NCBI GenBank assembly: GCA_016713735.1
Contig: JADJOP010000032.1
Span: 248,001-312,000, forward strand
From: Bryobacterales bacterium
GTDB lineage: Bacteria; Acidobacteriota; Terriglobia; Bryobacterales; Bryobacteraceae
Direction: 5' to 3'
DNA: 64,000 bases
The stretch's first letter is position 1. Each line of letters begins with the position of its first letter. The position numbers and the translations under genes were made by a program. Shown one piece after another: positions 34,971 to 43,920 of the stretch. The notes below the pieces were generated by a model, which ran no database searches, had not been told where the DNA came from, and saw only the letters and a program-made list of their open reading frames with translations.

Positions 34971-36308
34971 ATGATTCGAAGCTTCTCCCGGCCCGCCGCG
35001 ATCTGCACTCTGGCTCTCTCGGCCTTTGTGTGCGCGGCCGAGGTCACCGTTCTCGACAACGCAACCCTCATCGACGGCACCGGGCGCGCCCCCGTCGCCA
35101 CTTCGATGATCGTCATCTCAGACGGCCGCATTACCTACGCCGGCCCCAAGGCCGAGGGCAAGGTCCCCGCCGGAGCCACCCGCGTCAATCTCACCGGCAA
35201 GTATGTCGTCCCCGGCGTCATCAACCTCCACGGCCACCTCGGCGCCACCAAGGGCCTCATCCAGGACAACGTCAACTACACCCGCCAGAACACCCTCAGC
35301 CAGCTCAAGATGTACGCCAACTACGGCGTCACCACAGTCGTCAGCATGGGCAGCGACCAGCCCCTCATCCTCGACCTCCGCGCCGAGCAGCGTAAAACCG
35401 GACGCCCCGGCGAGGCCCGCATCTTCACAGCCTTCCGCGGCTTCACCGGCCCTGGCGGCTATCCCACCAAGGCGCCCGGCATGAAGGGCGTGCCCTTCGA
35501 AGTCTCCACGCCGGCTCAAGTGGAAACCGCGCTCAACGAACTGGCCAGCCGCAAAGTGGATCTCGTCAAGGTCTGGGTCGATGACCACCTCGGCAAGGAA
35601 CAGAAGATCCCCATCGACCTCGTGAAGGTCATCATCTCCGGCGCCAAGAAGCGCAATCTGAACACCGCCGCCCACATCTTCTATTACTCCGACGCCAAAG
35701 CCCTCGCCGAAGGCGGCCTGCACGGCCTGGCCCACAGCGTCCGCGACAAAGACGTCGACGCCGCCTTCATCGCCAGCATGAAAAAGAGCGGCACATGGCA
35801 GGCCGCCGCCACCTTCACCCGCGAACTCTCCGTCTTCGTCTACGCCCAGCCGCCCAAGTGGCTTGACGATCCCTTCTTCACCCCCTCGGTCTCGCCCGAA
35901 ACGCGCGCCACTCTCAAGAGCGCGGCCTATAGCAAAAACGTCAGCGCCAACGCCGAGAACATGCTCTACAAGGGCTTCCTGCAAACCGCCCAGAAGAACC
36001 TCAAGAAACTCGCCGACGCCGGCGTCCCCTTCGGCTTCGGCACCGACACCGGCCCCCCGGCGCGCATCCAGGGCTTCTTTGAACACCTCGAAATGCAGCT
36101 CATGGCCGAGGCCGGTCTCACCCCGCAGCAGATCATCACCTCCTGGTCAAAGAGCTCCGCCCAATGGCTCGGCGCCTCCAAGGACCTTGGCACCGTGGAA
36201 GCCGGCCACTGGGCCGACCTCGTCGTGACCGCCAGGAACCCGCTCGCCGACATCAACAACATGCGCTCCATCGAGCAGGTTTACATCGGCGGCAAGCGCG
36301 TGAAGTAA
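34971..36308 (+). CDS. Exported amidohydrolase family protein
   Basis: 445 residues. It opens with a signal (MIRSFSRPAAICTLALSAFVCAAE), then the small beta domain VLDNATLIDGTGRAP and YVVPGVINLHGHLGATKG, where HGH supplies the first two metal histidines (HxH). Later motifs include HIFYYSDAKALAEGGLHGLAHSV with further metal or catalytic His and GFGTDTGPP with the final Asp, then AGHWADLVVTARNPLADI. Such imidazolonepropionase-like or prolidase-like enzymes hydrolyse cyclic amides or dipeptides. The substrate cannot be named. It is followed 10 bases later by the multiheme cytochrome gene on the same strand. Confidence 0.88.
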   Translation: MIRSFSRPAAICTLALSAFVCAAEVTVLDNATLIDGTGRAPVATSMIVISDGRITYAGPKAEGKVPAGATRVNLTGKYVVPGVINLHGHLGATKGLIQDNVNYTRQNTLSQLKMYANYGVTTVVSMGSDQPLILDLRAEQRKTGRPGEARIFTAFRGFTGPGGYPTKAPGMKGVPFEVSTPAQVETALNELASRKVDLVKVWVDDHLGKEQKIPIDLVKVIISGAKKRNLNTAAHIFYYSDAKALAEGGLHGLAHSVRDKDVDAAFIASMKKSGTWQAAATFTRELSVFVYAQPPKWLDDPFFTPSVSPETRATLKSAAYSKNVSANAENMLYKGFLQTAQKNLKKLADAGVPFGFGTDTGPPARIQGFFEHLEMQLMAEAGLTPQQIITSWSKSSAQWLGASKDLGTVEAGHWADLVVTARNPLADINNMRSIEQVYIGGKRVK

Positions 36309-36318
36309 CGGCCCCAGC

Positions 36319-36970
36319 TTGCTCCGGTCAGCCATCACCGTGCTGCTCTTCGTGAGCGGGGTCACACTGGCGGCCCCGTTCTCCCACAAGCTGCATACGA
36401 AGCTGGTGCCGAAGTGCGAATCCTGCCACGCCTCGATCACCGCCTCCACTAAAGCGTCTGACAACAACCTGCCCCAGGCAGACGCCTGCGCCGCCTGCCA
36501 TGAGCAACGAACCATCTCATCGCCGCGCACCACCACGGTCACCATCTTCAACCACCAGAAGCACATCGCCCTAGGCAACATCGCGCCGGTGATCCTTCGC
36601 CGCGATCCGCGCCAGGAACTATCACGCCTCGCCGATCGATGGCACACCGCTCGCCGCCGTTGAGGCGCAGTTGCGTTCGCTCACCGCCAACTCAGCCAAC
36701 GCCGCCTGCCTCGCCTGCCATCACGGCGCGTCTGTAGGCGAAGCTCCCTCCAAGGCCATGCTCCCCAACATGCCCGATTGCCTCGTCTGCCATCCCAAAA
36801 TCGAGGCGCCCTACTCCTGCGAACTCTGCCACACCCCCGGCAAACACCTCCAACCCGCCTCACACACCCCCGACTACCTCGACCGCCACTCCACCGCCAA
36901 ACTCAACCTCGACAAGCCCTCCTGCGTCGTCTGCCACGGCAAGAACTTCCAGTGTCAAGGCTGTCACTGA
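36319..36970 (+). CDS. Seven-heme c-type cytochrome (class III-like), split by a one-base insertion
   Basis: About 216 residues if one base is removed. A TTG start gives a signal peptide (MLRSAITVLLFVSGVTLAA) then FSHKLHTKLVPKCESCH. An extra C at 36600-36601 breaks the frame after NIAPVILR; the other frame continues AIRARNYHASPIDGTPLAAV and on to the end. Seven CxxCH heme sites are present: CESCH, CAACH, CLACH, CLVCH, CELCH, CVVCH and CQGCH, the last being the C-terminus. Isolated His in FNHQKH can be distal ligands, as in cytochrome c3/c7. Likely a periplasmic electron store or shuttle. The partner oxidase or reductase is not in the window. Confidence 0.82.
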
Positions 36971-36976
36971 GCTCGT

Positions 36977-37906
36977 CTACATCACCAGGTCGATCTGCCG
37001 CAGCGCGCCCGCCGTCCCGTCCTCATTCAGATAGACGCCCGTCTTGCGTACCGTCGCCACCAGCTCGTTGGCGTCGCTCTTATACTGGAACTCACCCGCG
37101 GCCCCGCTCGTGGACAACGCGCCGATCCCCAACGCTCCCAGCTCGGCCAGCGTGCCGTCCTGCAGCCGCAGACGCAACTCCCCAAACACCGGGTCGCCCT
37201 CATCGATCCAGCCGTTCCCATCCACATCCAGCGCCGCCAGTTCCCCAAATCCATCGCCGGTGTTCGCCCCAAACACCTCGCCCAAATCGCTCAGCTTGCC
37301 ATCGCCATTCGCATCGCGCACCAGTAGCTGCGACACCCCATCGCGGTCGAGAAAGATCGGGTCCTTCGCCTGCGCCTCATTGCTCGCCTCCAGCGCAAAG
37401 CCCGCCTCCACACGAAACCGCCGCTCCAGCGAAAACACCGCGTCGAAATTGAACTCCCGCCCATCCGCCGTCTTCACCGCGCCTTTAGCCGCCACCACCA
37501 GGCTCTCCTGCTCCTGATACACCTCGCGCCGCCGCACCTCCACACGCCAGCGTGGTTCGCGCGCCTGCGGCGCTTCGTCCGCCTGCCCGCGACGCGCACG
37601 CACGCCGCGCCCACCTTCCGCATACCGGCCGCTCTCCGCAAACCGCCCGCTCTCCGCAAACCGGCCGCCCAACAGCCGCCTCACCACCAGCTTCGCCAAA
37701 AACGTCCGCGCATCACTCGGCTGCTCACCTTCCTGCACCTCGCCGCCACAAGCGCCGCAGCCCGAAGAAAGCTCGGCCCTGTCGCCAACCGGCTCGCTCT
37801 GCCGCCGCCCTCGCTGCACCTGCACACGCACGTCTTCTTGCACCCGATGCATCTCTGAGTAGGTATGCTGGACGGCATAGTCTACGGCTGAACTCTCAAT
37901 TCGCAT
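36977..37906 (-). CDS. EF-hand/hemolysin-type calcium-binding-like protein
   Basis: 309 residues from ATG 37906. The C-terminal half carries calcium-loop-like motifs: LVRDANGDGKLSDLGEVFG and LDVDGNGWIDEGDPVFGELR, followed by LRLQDGTLAELGALGIGAL. This layout is shared with bacterial VCBS/hemolysin-type proteins that bind Ca2+ through DxDxNG loops. The middle is arginine/glutamate rich with a short GRFAES tandem repeat (37630-37665) and a cysteine cluster (SSGCGACGG). No signal peptide is visible, so export, if any, would need another route. It is divergent from the TPR gene, with 45 bases between starts. No specific function known. Confidence 0.7.
   Translation of the reverse strand: MRIESSAVDYAVQHTYSEMHRVQEDVRVQVQRGRRQSEPVGDRAELSSGCGACGGEVQEGEQPSDARTFLAKLVVRRLLGGRFAESGRFAESGRYAEGGRGVRARRGQADEAPQAREPRWRVEVRRREVYQEQESLVVAAKGAVKTADGREFNFDAVFSLERRFRVEAGFALEASNEAQAKDPIFLDRDGVSQLLVRDANGDGKLSDLGEVFGANTGDGFGELAALDVDGNGWIDEGDPVFGELRLRLQDGTLAELGALGIGALSTSGAAGEFQYKSDANELVATVRKTGVYLNEDGTAGALRQIDLVM
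37630..37665. repeat. 18-base tandem repeat, two units
   Basis: Two adjacent 18-base units beginning CGCTCTCCGCAAACCG differ at one base and encode the repeated GRFAES on the minus strand, with a third degenerate copy (GRYAEG) beside them. A site where slipped-strand length change is plausible. Confidence 0.7.
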
Positions 37907-37951
37907 GCCTGTCTCATCGGACACACCCAGCCCACTCCCAGGAGAATGTTG

Positions 37952-38560
37952 ATGAAATTTCTGCCGCTGCTCTGCGTGCTTCTCCCTGCCTTCGCTCAGG
38001 ATTCTCCGCGCCAAATCATGGACCGCGCCGTCGACGACTTCGCCCACGCCCGCATCGCCGAATCCGTGCGCGGCTTCGACCGCGTCGCCCAACTCGCCCC
38101 CCAATCAGCACCCCACCTCTGGCAGCGCGGCATCGCTCTCTACTACGCCGGGCGCTACCAGGACTGCCGCGCGCAATTCGAATCCCACCGCACCGTCAAC
38201 CCCAACGACGTCGAAAATGCCGCCTGGCACTTCCTCTGCGTCGCCCGCGCCGAATCCCCCGCCCGCGCCCGCTCCGCCCTCCTCCCCGTCGGTCCCGATG
38301 CCCGCCGCCCCATGCGCGAGGTGCTCGACCTCTTCGCCGGCAAGCTCACCCCCGCTCAAGTTCTCCGCGCTGCCGGCGATTCGCCCGAAGCGCTCTTCTA
38401 CGCCCATCTCTACATCGCCCTCTACGCCGAAGCCACCGGCGACACGAAGTCCGCGCTCAGTGCAATCCGCCTCGCCGCCGATCCGAAATTCGAACCCGCC
38501 GGCGGCTACATGCACATGGTCGCCCGCGTCCACCTTCGCCTCCGCGAATCCGGCAAGTAG
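37952..38560 (+). CDS. Secreted TPR-like protein
   Basis: 202 residues from the ATG 7 bases after AGGAG; an ATG six bases earlier sits too close to it. Signal peptide MKFLPLLCVLLPAFAQ. The mature part is helical with two TPR-like repeats: AESVRGFDRVAQLAPQSAPH and LYYAGRYQDCRAQFESHRTV, then ALYAEATGDTKSALSAI. It resembles the NlpI or BamD-type scaffolds but is shorter and lacks a lipobox. It may mediate protein-protein contacts in the periplasm. It is followed after 9 bases by the Tat-exported isomerase on the same strand. Confidence 0.75.
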   Translation: MKFLPLLCVLLPAFAQDSPRQIMDRAVDDFAHARIAESVRGFDRVAQLAPQSAPHLWQRGIALYYAGRYQDCRAQFESHRTVNPNDVENAAWHFLCVARAESPARARSALLPVGPDARRPMREVLDLFAGKLTPAQVLRAAGDSPEALFYAHLYIALYAEATGDTKSALSAIRLAADPKFEPAGGYMHMVARVHLRLRESGK

Positions 38561-38569
38561 AATGCCCGT

Positions 38570-39487
38570 ATGACCCGCCGCAGCTTCTCCACTCTCTCCA
38601 CCGCCTCACTGGCCACCTCCGCTCTCGCCGCACCCTCTCACTCCCCCATCCGCCTCGGCGGCCCCATCTTCCTCAAATCCAGCGATCCGCGCGAACTGGC
38701 CCGCGAACACCGCCGCCTCGGCTACTCGGCCGCCTACTGCCCGCCCGCTGAAGTCGAAGACACCGCTCGCATCAAGGCCATCGTCGAAGCCTACGCCGCC
38801 GAGAAGGTGACGATCGCTGAAGTCGGCGCCTGGAAGAACATGCTCGACCCCGACCCCGCCGCCCGCGCCGCCAATCTCGCCTATGTCCAGCGCCGCCTCG
38901 CTCTCGCCGATGCCGTCGGCGCCGCCTGCTGCGTCGACATCGCCGGCTCCTTCCACCCCACCGTCTGGTACGCCCCTCATCCCAGAAATGTCAGCCGCGA
39001 GTTCTTCGACGCCACCGTGGAGAACTGCCGCAAGGTGATCGACGCCGTCAAACCCACCCGCACCAGCTTCACCATTGAGATGATGGGCTGGAACCTCCCC
39101 GATAGCGCCGATGCCTATCTCGAGCTGATGAAAGCCATCGACCGCAAGGCCTTCGCCGTTCACGTCGACGTCTGCAACATCATCAACTCACCCCGCCGCT
39201 TTTACGACAACGCCGCCGTCACCCGCGACGTCTTCGCCAAGCTCGGCCGCTGGGTGAAATCGGTCCACGCCAAGGACCTCGCCTTCGTCCCCGAGATGAA
39301 CGTGCACTTCGTCGAGGTCATCCCCGGCCGCGGCCAGTTTGACTACAAGGCCCAACTCGCCGAGCTCGCCAAGCTGCCGCAGGCCCCGCCGCTGATGCTC
39401 GAACACCTCAAGGGCGCCGCCGAGTACGACGAAGGCCGCGCCTACATCCAGCGTGTCGCCGCCGAGATGGGCCACGCCGTTGCCTAA
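38570..39487 (+). CDS. Sugar phosphate isomerase/epimerase-like TIM-barrel protein, Tat signal
   Basis: 305 residues. MTRRSFSTLSTASLATSALA is a twin-arginine signal. The rest is the xylose-isomerase-like (AP endonuclease 2) barrel: IRLGGPIFLKSSDPRELARE, YAAEKVTIAEVGAW, then EMMGWNLPDSADAYLELMKA, HVDVCNIINSPRRFYDN and VHAKDLAFVPEMN with metal-site Glu, Asp and His. Members interconvert sugars or inositols with a divalent metal. The many Tat-exported homologues in Acidobacteria and Planctomycetes have no assigned substrates. Two more relatives in this window are at 50217 and 54536. Confidence 0.85.
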   Translation: MTRRSFSTLSTASLATSALAAPSHSPIRLGGPIFLKSSDPRELAREHRRLGYSAAYCPPAEVEDTARIKAIVEAYAAEKVTIAEVGAWKNMLDPDPAARAANLAYVQRRLALADAVGAACCVDIAGSFHPTVWYAPHPRNVSREFFDATVENCRKVIDAVKPTRTSFTIEMMGWNLPDSADAYLELMKAIDRKAFAVHVDVCNIINSPRRFYDNAAVTRDVFAKLGRWVKSVHAKDLAFVPEMNVHFVEVIPGRGQFDYKAQLAELAKLPQAPPLMLEHLKGAAEYDEGRAYIQRVAAEMGHAVA

Positions 39488-39508
39488 GCTTGCCGCCTAA
39501 GCCTCCCG

Positions 39509-40852
39509 CTACACCGGCCCGGCAAGCCCCGTCCGCGGCAGCAGCACAAATCGTGTAATGGCGATCTTCGCGCTGCGCCCCCAACGCATCGGCTCCATGC
39601 GGTACACCACGCGGAATTCGTCGAATCGCGACACCGGCCCGCTTCCCTCCAGCGCGAAGGTGAGCGTCTCCTCGGTCCCCTGCGATTGTCCTGGCCGCCA
39701 GCGCGCCACCGAGCGCACCTCCTGCTCGCCCAGGTCCCACTCCACCAGCTTCTTTGTATCGGCCAGCAGCAGCTTCATCCACACCGTGCCCGGATAGCCA
39801 TCCGCATTGCGAATCGCCACTTGAACCGCCGCGCAACCGGCAAGGTCGATGAACGTCGACAGGTTCTGCCGCGCTTCCATCTGAATCGGTCCCTCGTCCC
39901 AAGTAAGGAATCGCATCCGCTCCGGCGTGCCCCGCAGGATCGGCGAACCATTAGGCGGCCTCTCGTCCGGCGGCCGGAAATACCAGTACGCGCCAAAGAA
40001 CGGAATGCTCACCGGGTCCAGCCGCGACTGCTTGCGGCCAAACGGATCGGTCCGCAGGTTCGGCAGCGGCGGCACAAGCACGGCATGACGCTCCGCATCG
40101 GGATACACCACCACGCCCGGCCAATCGCCACCGCCCACCGTCCCCATCAGCTCCTTGCCCTTCTCCGCTTCGCGCGCCGCTCCGCCCCCTGCTCCCGTGC
40201 CCTTCTTCTGCGCGTAGAGCGGAGGTGGCGGATACCTCACCACAGCCAGCGCCGAGAGAAACACCGCCAGCGCCAGCGTCACCGCCAGGCGAGCGCCCAC
40301 CGGCCAGCGCTCGGCCTCTTGTCTCGTCCTGACCCAACCTTTCCGCTTCCGGCCCCACAGAAACATCCACGTCCCAAATGCCGCCAGTGCCGCCGCCGCG
40401 GCCAACCGCTCCGCCGCCATCAGCCCCACGCCCACCTGCACGCACAACGACACCAGCAGCGCCGGAACGATGTTCCCCGTCCCCGCCGACCGGTCCCGCG
40501 CATGCTGGCCCAGCGCCGTCCACAGCGAAGCCGCCACCGCCATCGCCGCCGCCACGCTCACCAGGGATCGCTGCCCCAACGCCAACCCCAACGGCGCCAG
40601 CAGCGTCGCCGCCCCCGCCACCAGCAGCGCGCGCTTCCACCAGCCTGGTCTCCGGTTCCGCTCCCAAACCAGCTGCGCACCCACCATCGCCAGCGCGCCC
40701 ATCACAAACGACAGCGAGACATATTCAACCCCAAGCGATAGCCCCGCCATCCACCCAAACAGGCGCGGCACACGCACCTCCGCCGCTTCGCCAGCCCAGT
40801 AGGCGGCCATTCCCAATCCGGCCAGCACGGCCACCGCTCTTACGCGCCCCAT
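39509..40852 (-). CDS. Integral membrane protein of unknown function
   Basis: 447 residues. The N-terminal half has about eight hydrophobic segments (VLAGLGMAAYWAGEAA, LSFVMGALAMVGAQLVW, LVAGAATLLAPLGLALGQ, VAAAMAVAASLW, ALLVSLCVQVGVGLMAA, AAALAAFGTWMFLWG, LAVTLALAVFLSALAVV). From about residue 225 it becomes a large soluble domain with VYPDAERHAVLVPPLP, GAYWYFRPPDERPP and SRFDEFRVVYRMEPMRW. That domain looks beta-sandwich-like, perhaps carbohydrate-binding. No family was recognised. It is convergent with the isomerase gene and divergent from the small gene at 40923. Confidence 0.65.
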   Translation of the reverse strand: MGRVRAVAVLAGLGMAAYWAGEAAEVRVPRLFGWMAGLSLGVEYVSLSFVMGALAMVGAQLVWERNRRPGWWKRALLVAGAATLLAPLGLALGQRSLVSVAAAMAVAASLWTALGQHARDRSAGTGNIVPALLVSLCVQVGVGLMAAERLAAAAALAAFGTWMFLWGRKRKGWVRTRQEAERWPVGARLAVTLALAVFLSALAVVRYPPPPLYAQKKGTGAGGGAAREAEKGKELMGTVGGGDWPGVVVYPDAERHAVLVPPLPNLRTDPFGRKQSRLDPVSIPFFGAYWYFRPPDERPPNGSPILRGTPERMRFLTWDEGPIQMEARQNLSTFIDLAGCAAVQVAIRNADGYPGTVWMKLLLADTKKLVEWDLGEQEVRSVARWRPGQSQGTEETLTFALEGSGPVSRFDEFRVVYRMEPMRWGRSAKIAITRFVLLPRTGLAGPV

Positions 40853-40922
40853 GGCGGCTTAGACACCGCATCCAACGCCGGAGTTCCCTTCGCACGCCCT
40901 CCGTTCGTACAATAAAGAACTC

Positions 40923-41336
40923 ATGAATTCGCCTTCCGCACAACCTGCCTCTCCCGGAGATTGCGCCCTGGCCGCGCTTCTGTTGGAGCAGATTGAACTC
41001 TTCCTCGCTGGCGCCGCCACGCCTGAGTCCGCCGCCGCCGCGCTGCCCGACGAGCCTGCCCACCCCAGCCTCGCCGATATCCGCCGCGAACTCCTCGCCA
41101 CTCTCGCCGAACCCCGCGACCATTGGGAAACCATGCGCGCCAAGCTCTCCCTCGACGCCGAGCTGCTCTCCCAGTTCGAATGGCATTGGGGCCGCGTCGA
41201 CCATTGCCGCGTTGCCGTCTGGGACCGCATCCACGACTACACCTTCCTCAACCGCAACGAAATCGGAGCCGAAGTCCGCCGCTGCCTGGAGGATTGCCCG
41301 CCCTATCAGTTGAAAGGATTTCACTCCGGGCGCTGA
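40923..41336 (+). CDS. Small protein of unknown function
   Basis: 137 residues, helical and soluble, no signal. It begins MNSPSAQPASPGDCALAAL. Codon use matches neighbouring genes, and a conserved-looking FEWHWGRVDHCRVAVWDRIH and a C-terminal ECxxC-free tail are present. No family recognised. It runs convergently with the membrane-anchored gene at 41349, with 12 bases between stops. Confidence 0.6.
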   Translation: MNSPSAQPASPGDCALAALLLEQIELFLAGAATPESAAAALPDEPAHPSLADIRRELLATLAEPRDHWETMRAKLSLDAELLSQFEWHWGRVDHCRVAVWDRIHDYTFLNRNEIGAEVRRCLEDCPPYQLKGFHSGR

Positions 41337-41348
41337 TCGCCCCGTGCC

Positions 41349-41846
41349 CTAGAATCGCAAGCGCGGATTGCACACCGGCCACGGCGCAAACCCGATCACT
41401 TTGTCCTCGCGGTTCACCATCAGGTTCAACTCCATCCCATCGAAGCTCAACACGCGGATGATGCTCCCCGGACAGTCATCGGGCGGCTTGAACTTCAGCA
41501 GAAGCTTGCGGGCCGAACCGCCCGCATGTCCGCTGCGCCCAATCACCCCCTGCCCCGCGTTCTTAAACCGGCCCTCCGGACCAAAGTCCTCCAGGAACTT
41601 CGGGTACGTGTAATCGGTGCATGGTGTCCGGCTATTGCAGCCAAACATCGCGTACCCCTTCTGGTAGTTCTTCGCCTTAATCGCTTCCACAAACGCGGTC
41701 AGTTGCCGTTCCTCGGTGAAGTTGCGGAACCACATCCACCAGATCAGCACCGCGCCGAACAGCACCAGCAGCGCAATCGCAATCTTGCGGCGGATTTGTG
41801 ACCGGCGCTCGTCCTCAGCGCCGTAATCGCTCATGTAGTCGGTCAC
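41349..41846 (-). CDS. Single-span membrane-anchored protein of unknown function
   Basis: 165 residues. A charged N-terminus (EDERRSQIRRK) precedes one membrane span (IAIALLVLFGAVLIWWMWF), so the C-terminal domain is probably periplasmic. That domain has a cysteine pair in FGCNSRTPCTDYTYP, another cysteine in PPDDCPG and a final one in VCNPRLRF. It looks like a short NTF2-like or LppC-like fold (ERQLTAFVEAIKAKNYQKGY). It lies 10 bases after the ompH/skp gene on the same strand and could be cotranscribed with it. Confidence 0.65.
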   Translation of the reverse strand: MTDYMSDYGAEDERRSQIRRKIAIALLVLFGAVLIWWMWFRNFTEERQLTAFVEAIKAKNYQKGYAMFGCNSRTPCTDYTYPKFLEDFGPEGRFKNAGQGVIGRSGHAGGSARKLLLKFKPPDDCPGSIIRVLSFDGMELNLMVNREDKVIGFAPWPVCNPRLRF

Positions 41847-41856
41847 AATCGACCTC

Positions 41857-42372
41857 CTACTTCACAGGGTAGGACTTGTCATACTCGGCCGTCACGGCCG
41901 GCGTCAAATCAAGCGCCGGCTTGAAATAGAGCGTGTTGCCCGAATCCACCACCACATCGAGCGTCTGCGCCTCGGCCACCTTCTTGATCACTTCCTGGAT
42001 CCGTTGCCCGCCGCGCTGCAAAATGTCGTTCCGGTCGCGCTCCACGTCGGCCTGCAAATCCTCGGTCTGACGCTTCAGCTCCACCTGCGCCCGCTGCCCC
42101 CGCGCCACCATCTCCTGCTCGGCCGCCGGCTGCAGCTTGCCCGCGTTCGACTGCAAATTCCGCTGCAGTTCGGCAATCTCCCGCTGCAGTTTGTCGATGC
42201 CGTCCTGGCGAGGCTTGTAACGCGCCTCCATATCGGCTTGCGCCTTCTTCATTTCAGCGGTGTCGAGCAGAGCTTTCTGCAAATTGATGATGCCCACTTT
42301 GGATTGGGCCTGTGCGGCCGTCACGGCCAGAAACAGAGACGCAACGAGACACAGACGAGCGACGCGAGACAT
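41857..42372 (-). CDS. OmpH/Skp-like periplasmic chaperone
   Basis: 171 residues with a signal (MSRVARLCLVASLFLAVTAAQA). KVGIINLQKALLDTAEMKKA opens the Skp family, followed by a long coiled-coil tentacle rich in Lys, Glu and Gln (RYKPRQDGIDKLQREIAELQ to LQADVERDRNDILQ), and the C-terminal strand VVVDSGNTLYFKPALDLT. The family forms trimers that escort outer-membrane proteins. The Bam or LpxD genes usually next to skp are not here, so the physiological assignment is general. Confidence 0.9.
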   Translation of the reverse strand: MSRVARLCLVASLFLAVTAAQAQSKVGIINLQKALLDTAEMKKAQADMEARYKPRQDGIDKLQREIAELQRNLQSNAGKLQPAAEQEMVARGQRAQVELKRQTEDLQADVERDRNDILQRGGQRIQEVIKKVAEAQTLDVVVDSGNTLYFKPALDLTPAVTAEYDKSYPVK

Positions 42373-42537
42373 GGAAACGGAGAACTCCTTAGCGAGAAAT
42401 GTGCATTATCAGCCTAGCACATAGACGCCAAACCGGGCGCTTTCGTTCCCGCCGCCTCACCGCAAAACCACAACTCCCGCGCACCCGCCACCCCCGGCAT
42501 GTTCTCATGGAAAGAGCGCTCCCCGCTCACCCGTACC

Positions 42538-43920
42538 ATGCCCGAAACACCCAGCTTGCCTTCCATCGTCGTCGTCGGACGCCCCAACGTCGGCAAGTCC
42601 ACGCTCTTCAACGCCATCCTCGGCAAGCGCCGCTCCATCGTCGGCGATGAGCCCGGCATCACGCGCGACCGCATCTCCGGCATCGCCGATTACCGCGGCC
42701 GCCATTTTGAACTCATCGACACCGGCGGCATCATCCCCGACGACCAGGAGATGATCCCCAGCGAGATCCTCAAACAGGCCCGCGTCGCCTTTGAGAACGC
42801 CAGCCAGATCATCTACGTCATCGATGGCCGCACCGAAATCACCGGCATCGACCGCGAACTCGCCCGCCTCCTCCACATCCTCTCCAAACCCGTCGTCCTC
42901 GCCGTCAACAAAATCGACGACATCAAAGTCGAGAACCTCGCCGCCGAGTTCTGGTCCCTCGGCTTTGACTACCTCTTCCCCATCTCCGCCGAACACCGCA
43001 TCGGGCTCGATGACCTGCTCGACCACGCCACCGCCGGCTTCCCCCTCGCCGAAGAGGCTGCCGACACCGCCGCGCCGCTCAAGATCCGCGTCTCCATCAT
43101 CGGCCGCCCCAACGTCGGCAAATCAACCCTGCTCAACGCCCTCTGCGGCGCCGAGCGTTCCATCGTCACCCCCATCCCCGGCACCACGCGCGACGCCGTC
43201 GACGAATCCGTCTTTCACGAAGGCGCCGAATACGTCTTCGTCGATACCGCCGGCATCCGCCGCAAGGGCAAGACCAAACTCATGGCCGAAAAGCTCAGCG
43301 TCATGATGGCCCGCCGCAACCTCGAAGAGGCCGACGTCGTCCTCATGATCATCGACGCCACCGAAGGCGTCGTCGCCATCGACGCCAACATCGCCGGCTA
43401 CGCCCATGAAGCCGGCCGCGCCATCGCCATCGTCCTCAACAAGTGGGATGCCGTCGAGAACAAGGACAAGCGCGCCTTCGTGCAAAAGGTGCGCGACGAG
43501 CTGCGCTACCTCGAGTACGCCCCCATCGCCTTCATCTCCGCCAAAACCGGCGCCGGCGTCAGCCAGCTCTTCAATCTCGTCCGCCGCGGCTACCAGGAGG
43601 CCTCCAAGCGCATCTCCACCTCCGACTTGAACAAGTTCTTCGGGGGCCTCGAAACCGACCTCGACCTCAAGGTTCGCTACCTCACCCAGACCGGCGTCCG
43701 TCCCGCCACCTTCGTTCTGTTCAAGGACAGCACCAAGGCCATGCACTTCTCCCATGAGCGGTACGTGGCCAACCAGTTGCGCGAAAAATTCGGCTTCGCC
43801 GGCACACCCATCGTCATCAAGTCGAAGTCGAAGAACGCCAATCGCTCTCCCGGACAACGAAAAGCTGGAGCCGGTCGAAAGAAGAAGCTGCTAGCTGTCG
43901 CGCCAGCGAAGGATAAGTAA
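42538..43920 (+). CDS. der: GTPase Der/EngA, ribosome assembly
   Basis: 460 residues from the ATG that begins MPETPSLPSIVVVGRPNVGK; an in-frame ATG at 42499 would add 13 unconserved residues. Two G domains in tandem: first G1 GRPNVGKST, DTGGI and NKID; second G1 GRPNVGKST, DTAGI and NKWD. The KH-like C-terminal domain includes FFGGLETDLDLKVRYLTQTG. Der acts in 50S subunit maturation and is essential in most bacteria. Its last 104 bases are overlapped by the minus-strand gene at 43817. The basic tail (RKAGAGRKKK) is common in the family. Confidence 0.96.
   Translation: MPETPSLPSIVVVGRPNVGKSTLFNAILGKRRSIVGDEPGITRDRISGIADYRGRHFELIDTGGIIPDDQEMIPSEILKQARVAFENASQIIYVIDGRTEITGIDRELARLLHILSKPVVLAVNKIDDIKVENLAAEFWSLGFDYLFPISAEHRIGLDDLLDHATAGFPLAEEAADTAAPLKIRVSIIGRPNVGKSTLLNALCGAERSIVTPIPGTTRDAVDESVFHEGAEYVFVDTAGIRRKGKTKLMAEKLSVMMARRNLEEADVVLMIIDATEGVVAIDANIAGYAHEAGRAIAIVLNKWDAVENKDKRAFVQKVRDELRYLEYAPIAFISAKTGAGVSQLFNLVRRGYQEASKRISTSDLNKFFGGLETDLDLKVRYLTQTGVRPATFVLFKDSTKAMHFSHERYVANQLREKFGFAGTPIVIKSKSKNANRSPGQRKAGAGRKKKLLAVAPAKDK

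Noticed and set aside
37630..37665. CRISPR-like repeat
   Set aside because: Only two to three adjacent 18-base coding repeats with no spacers and no cas genes anywhere in the window.
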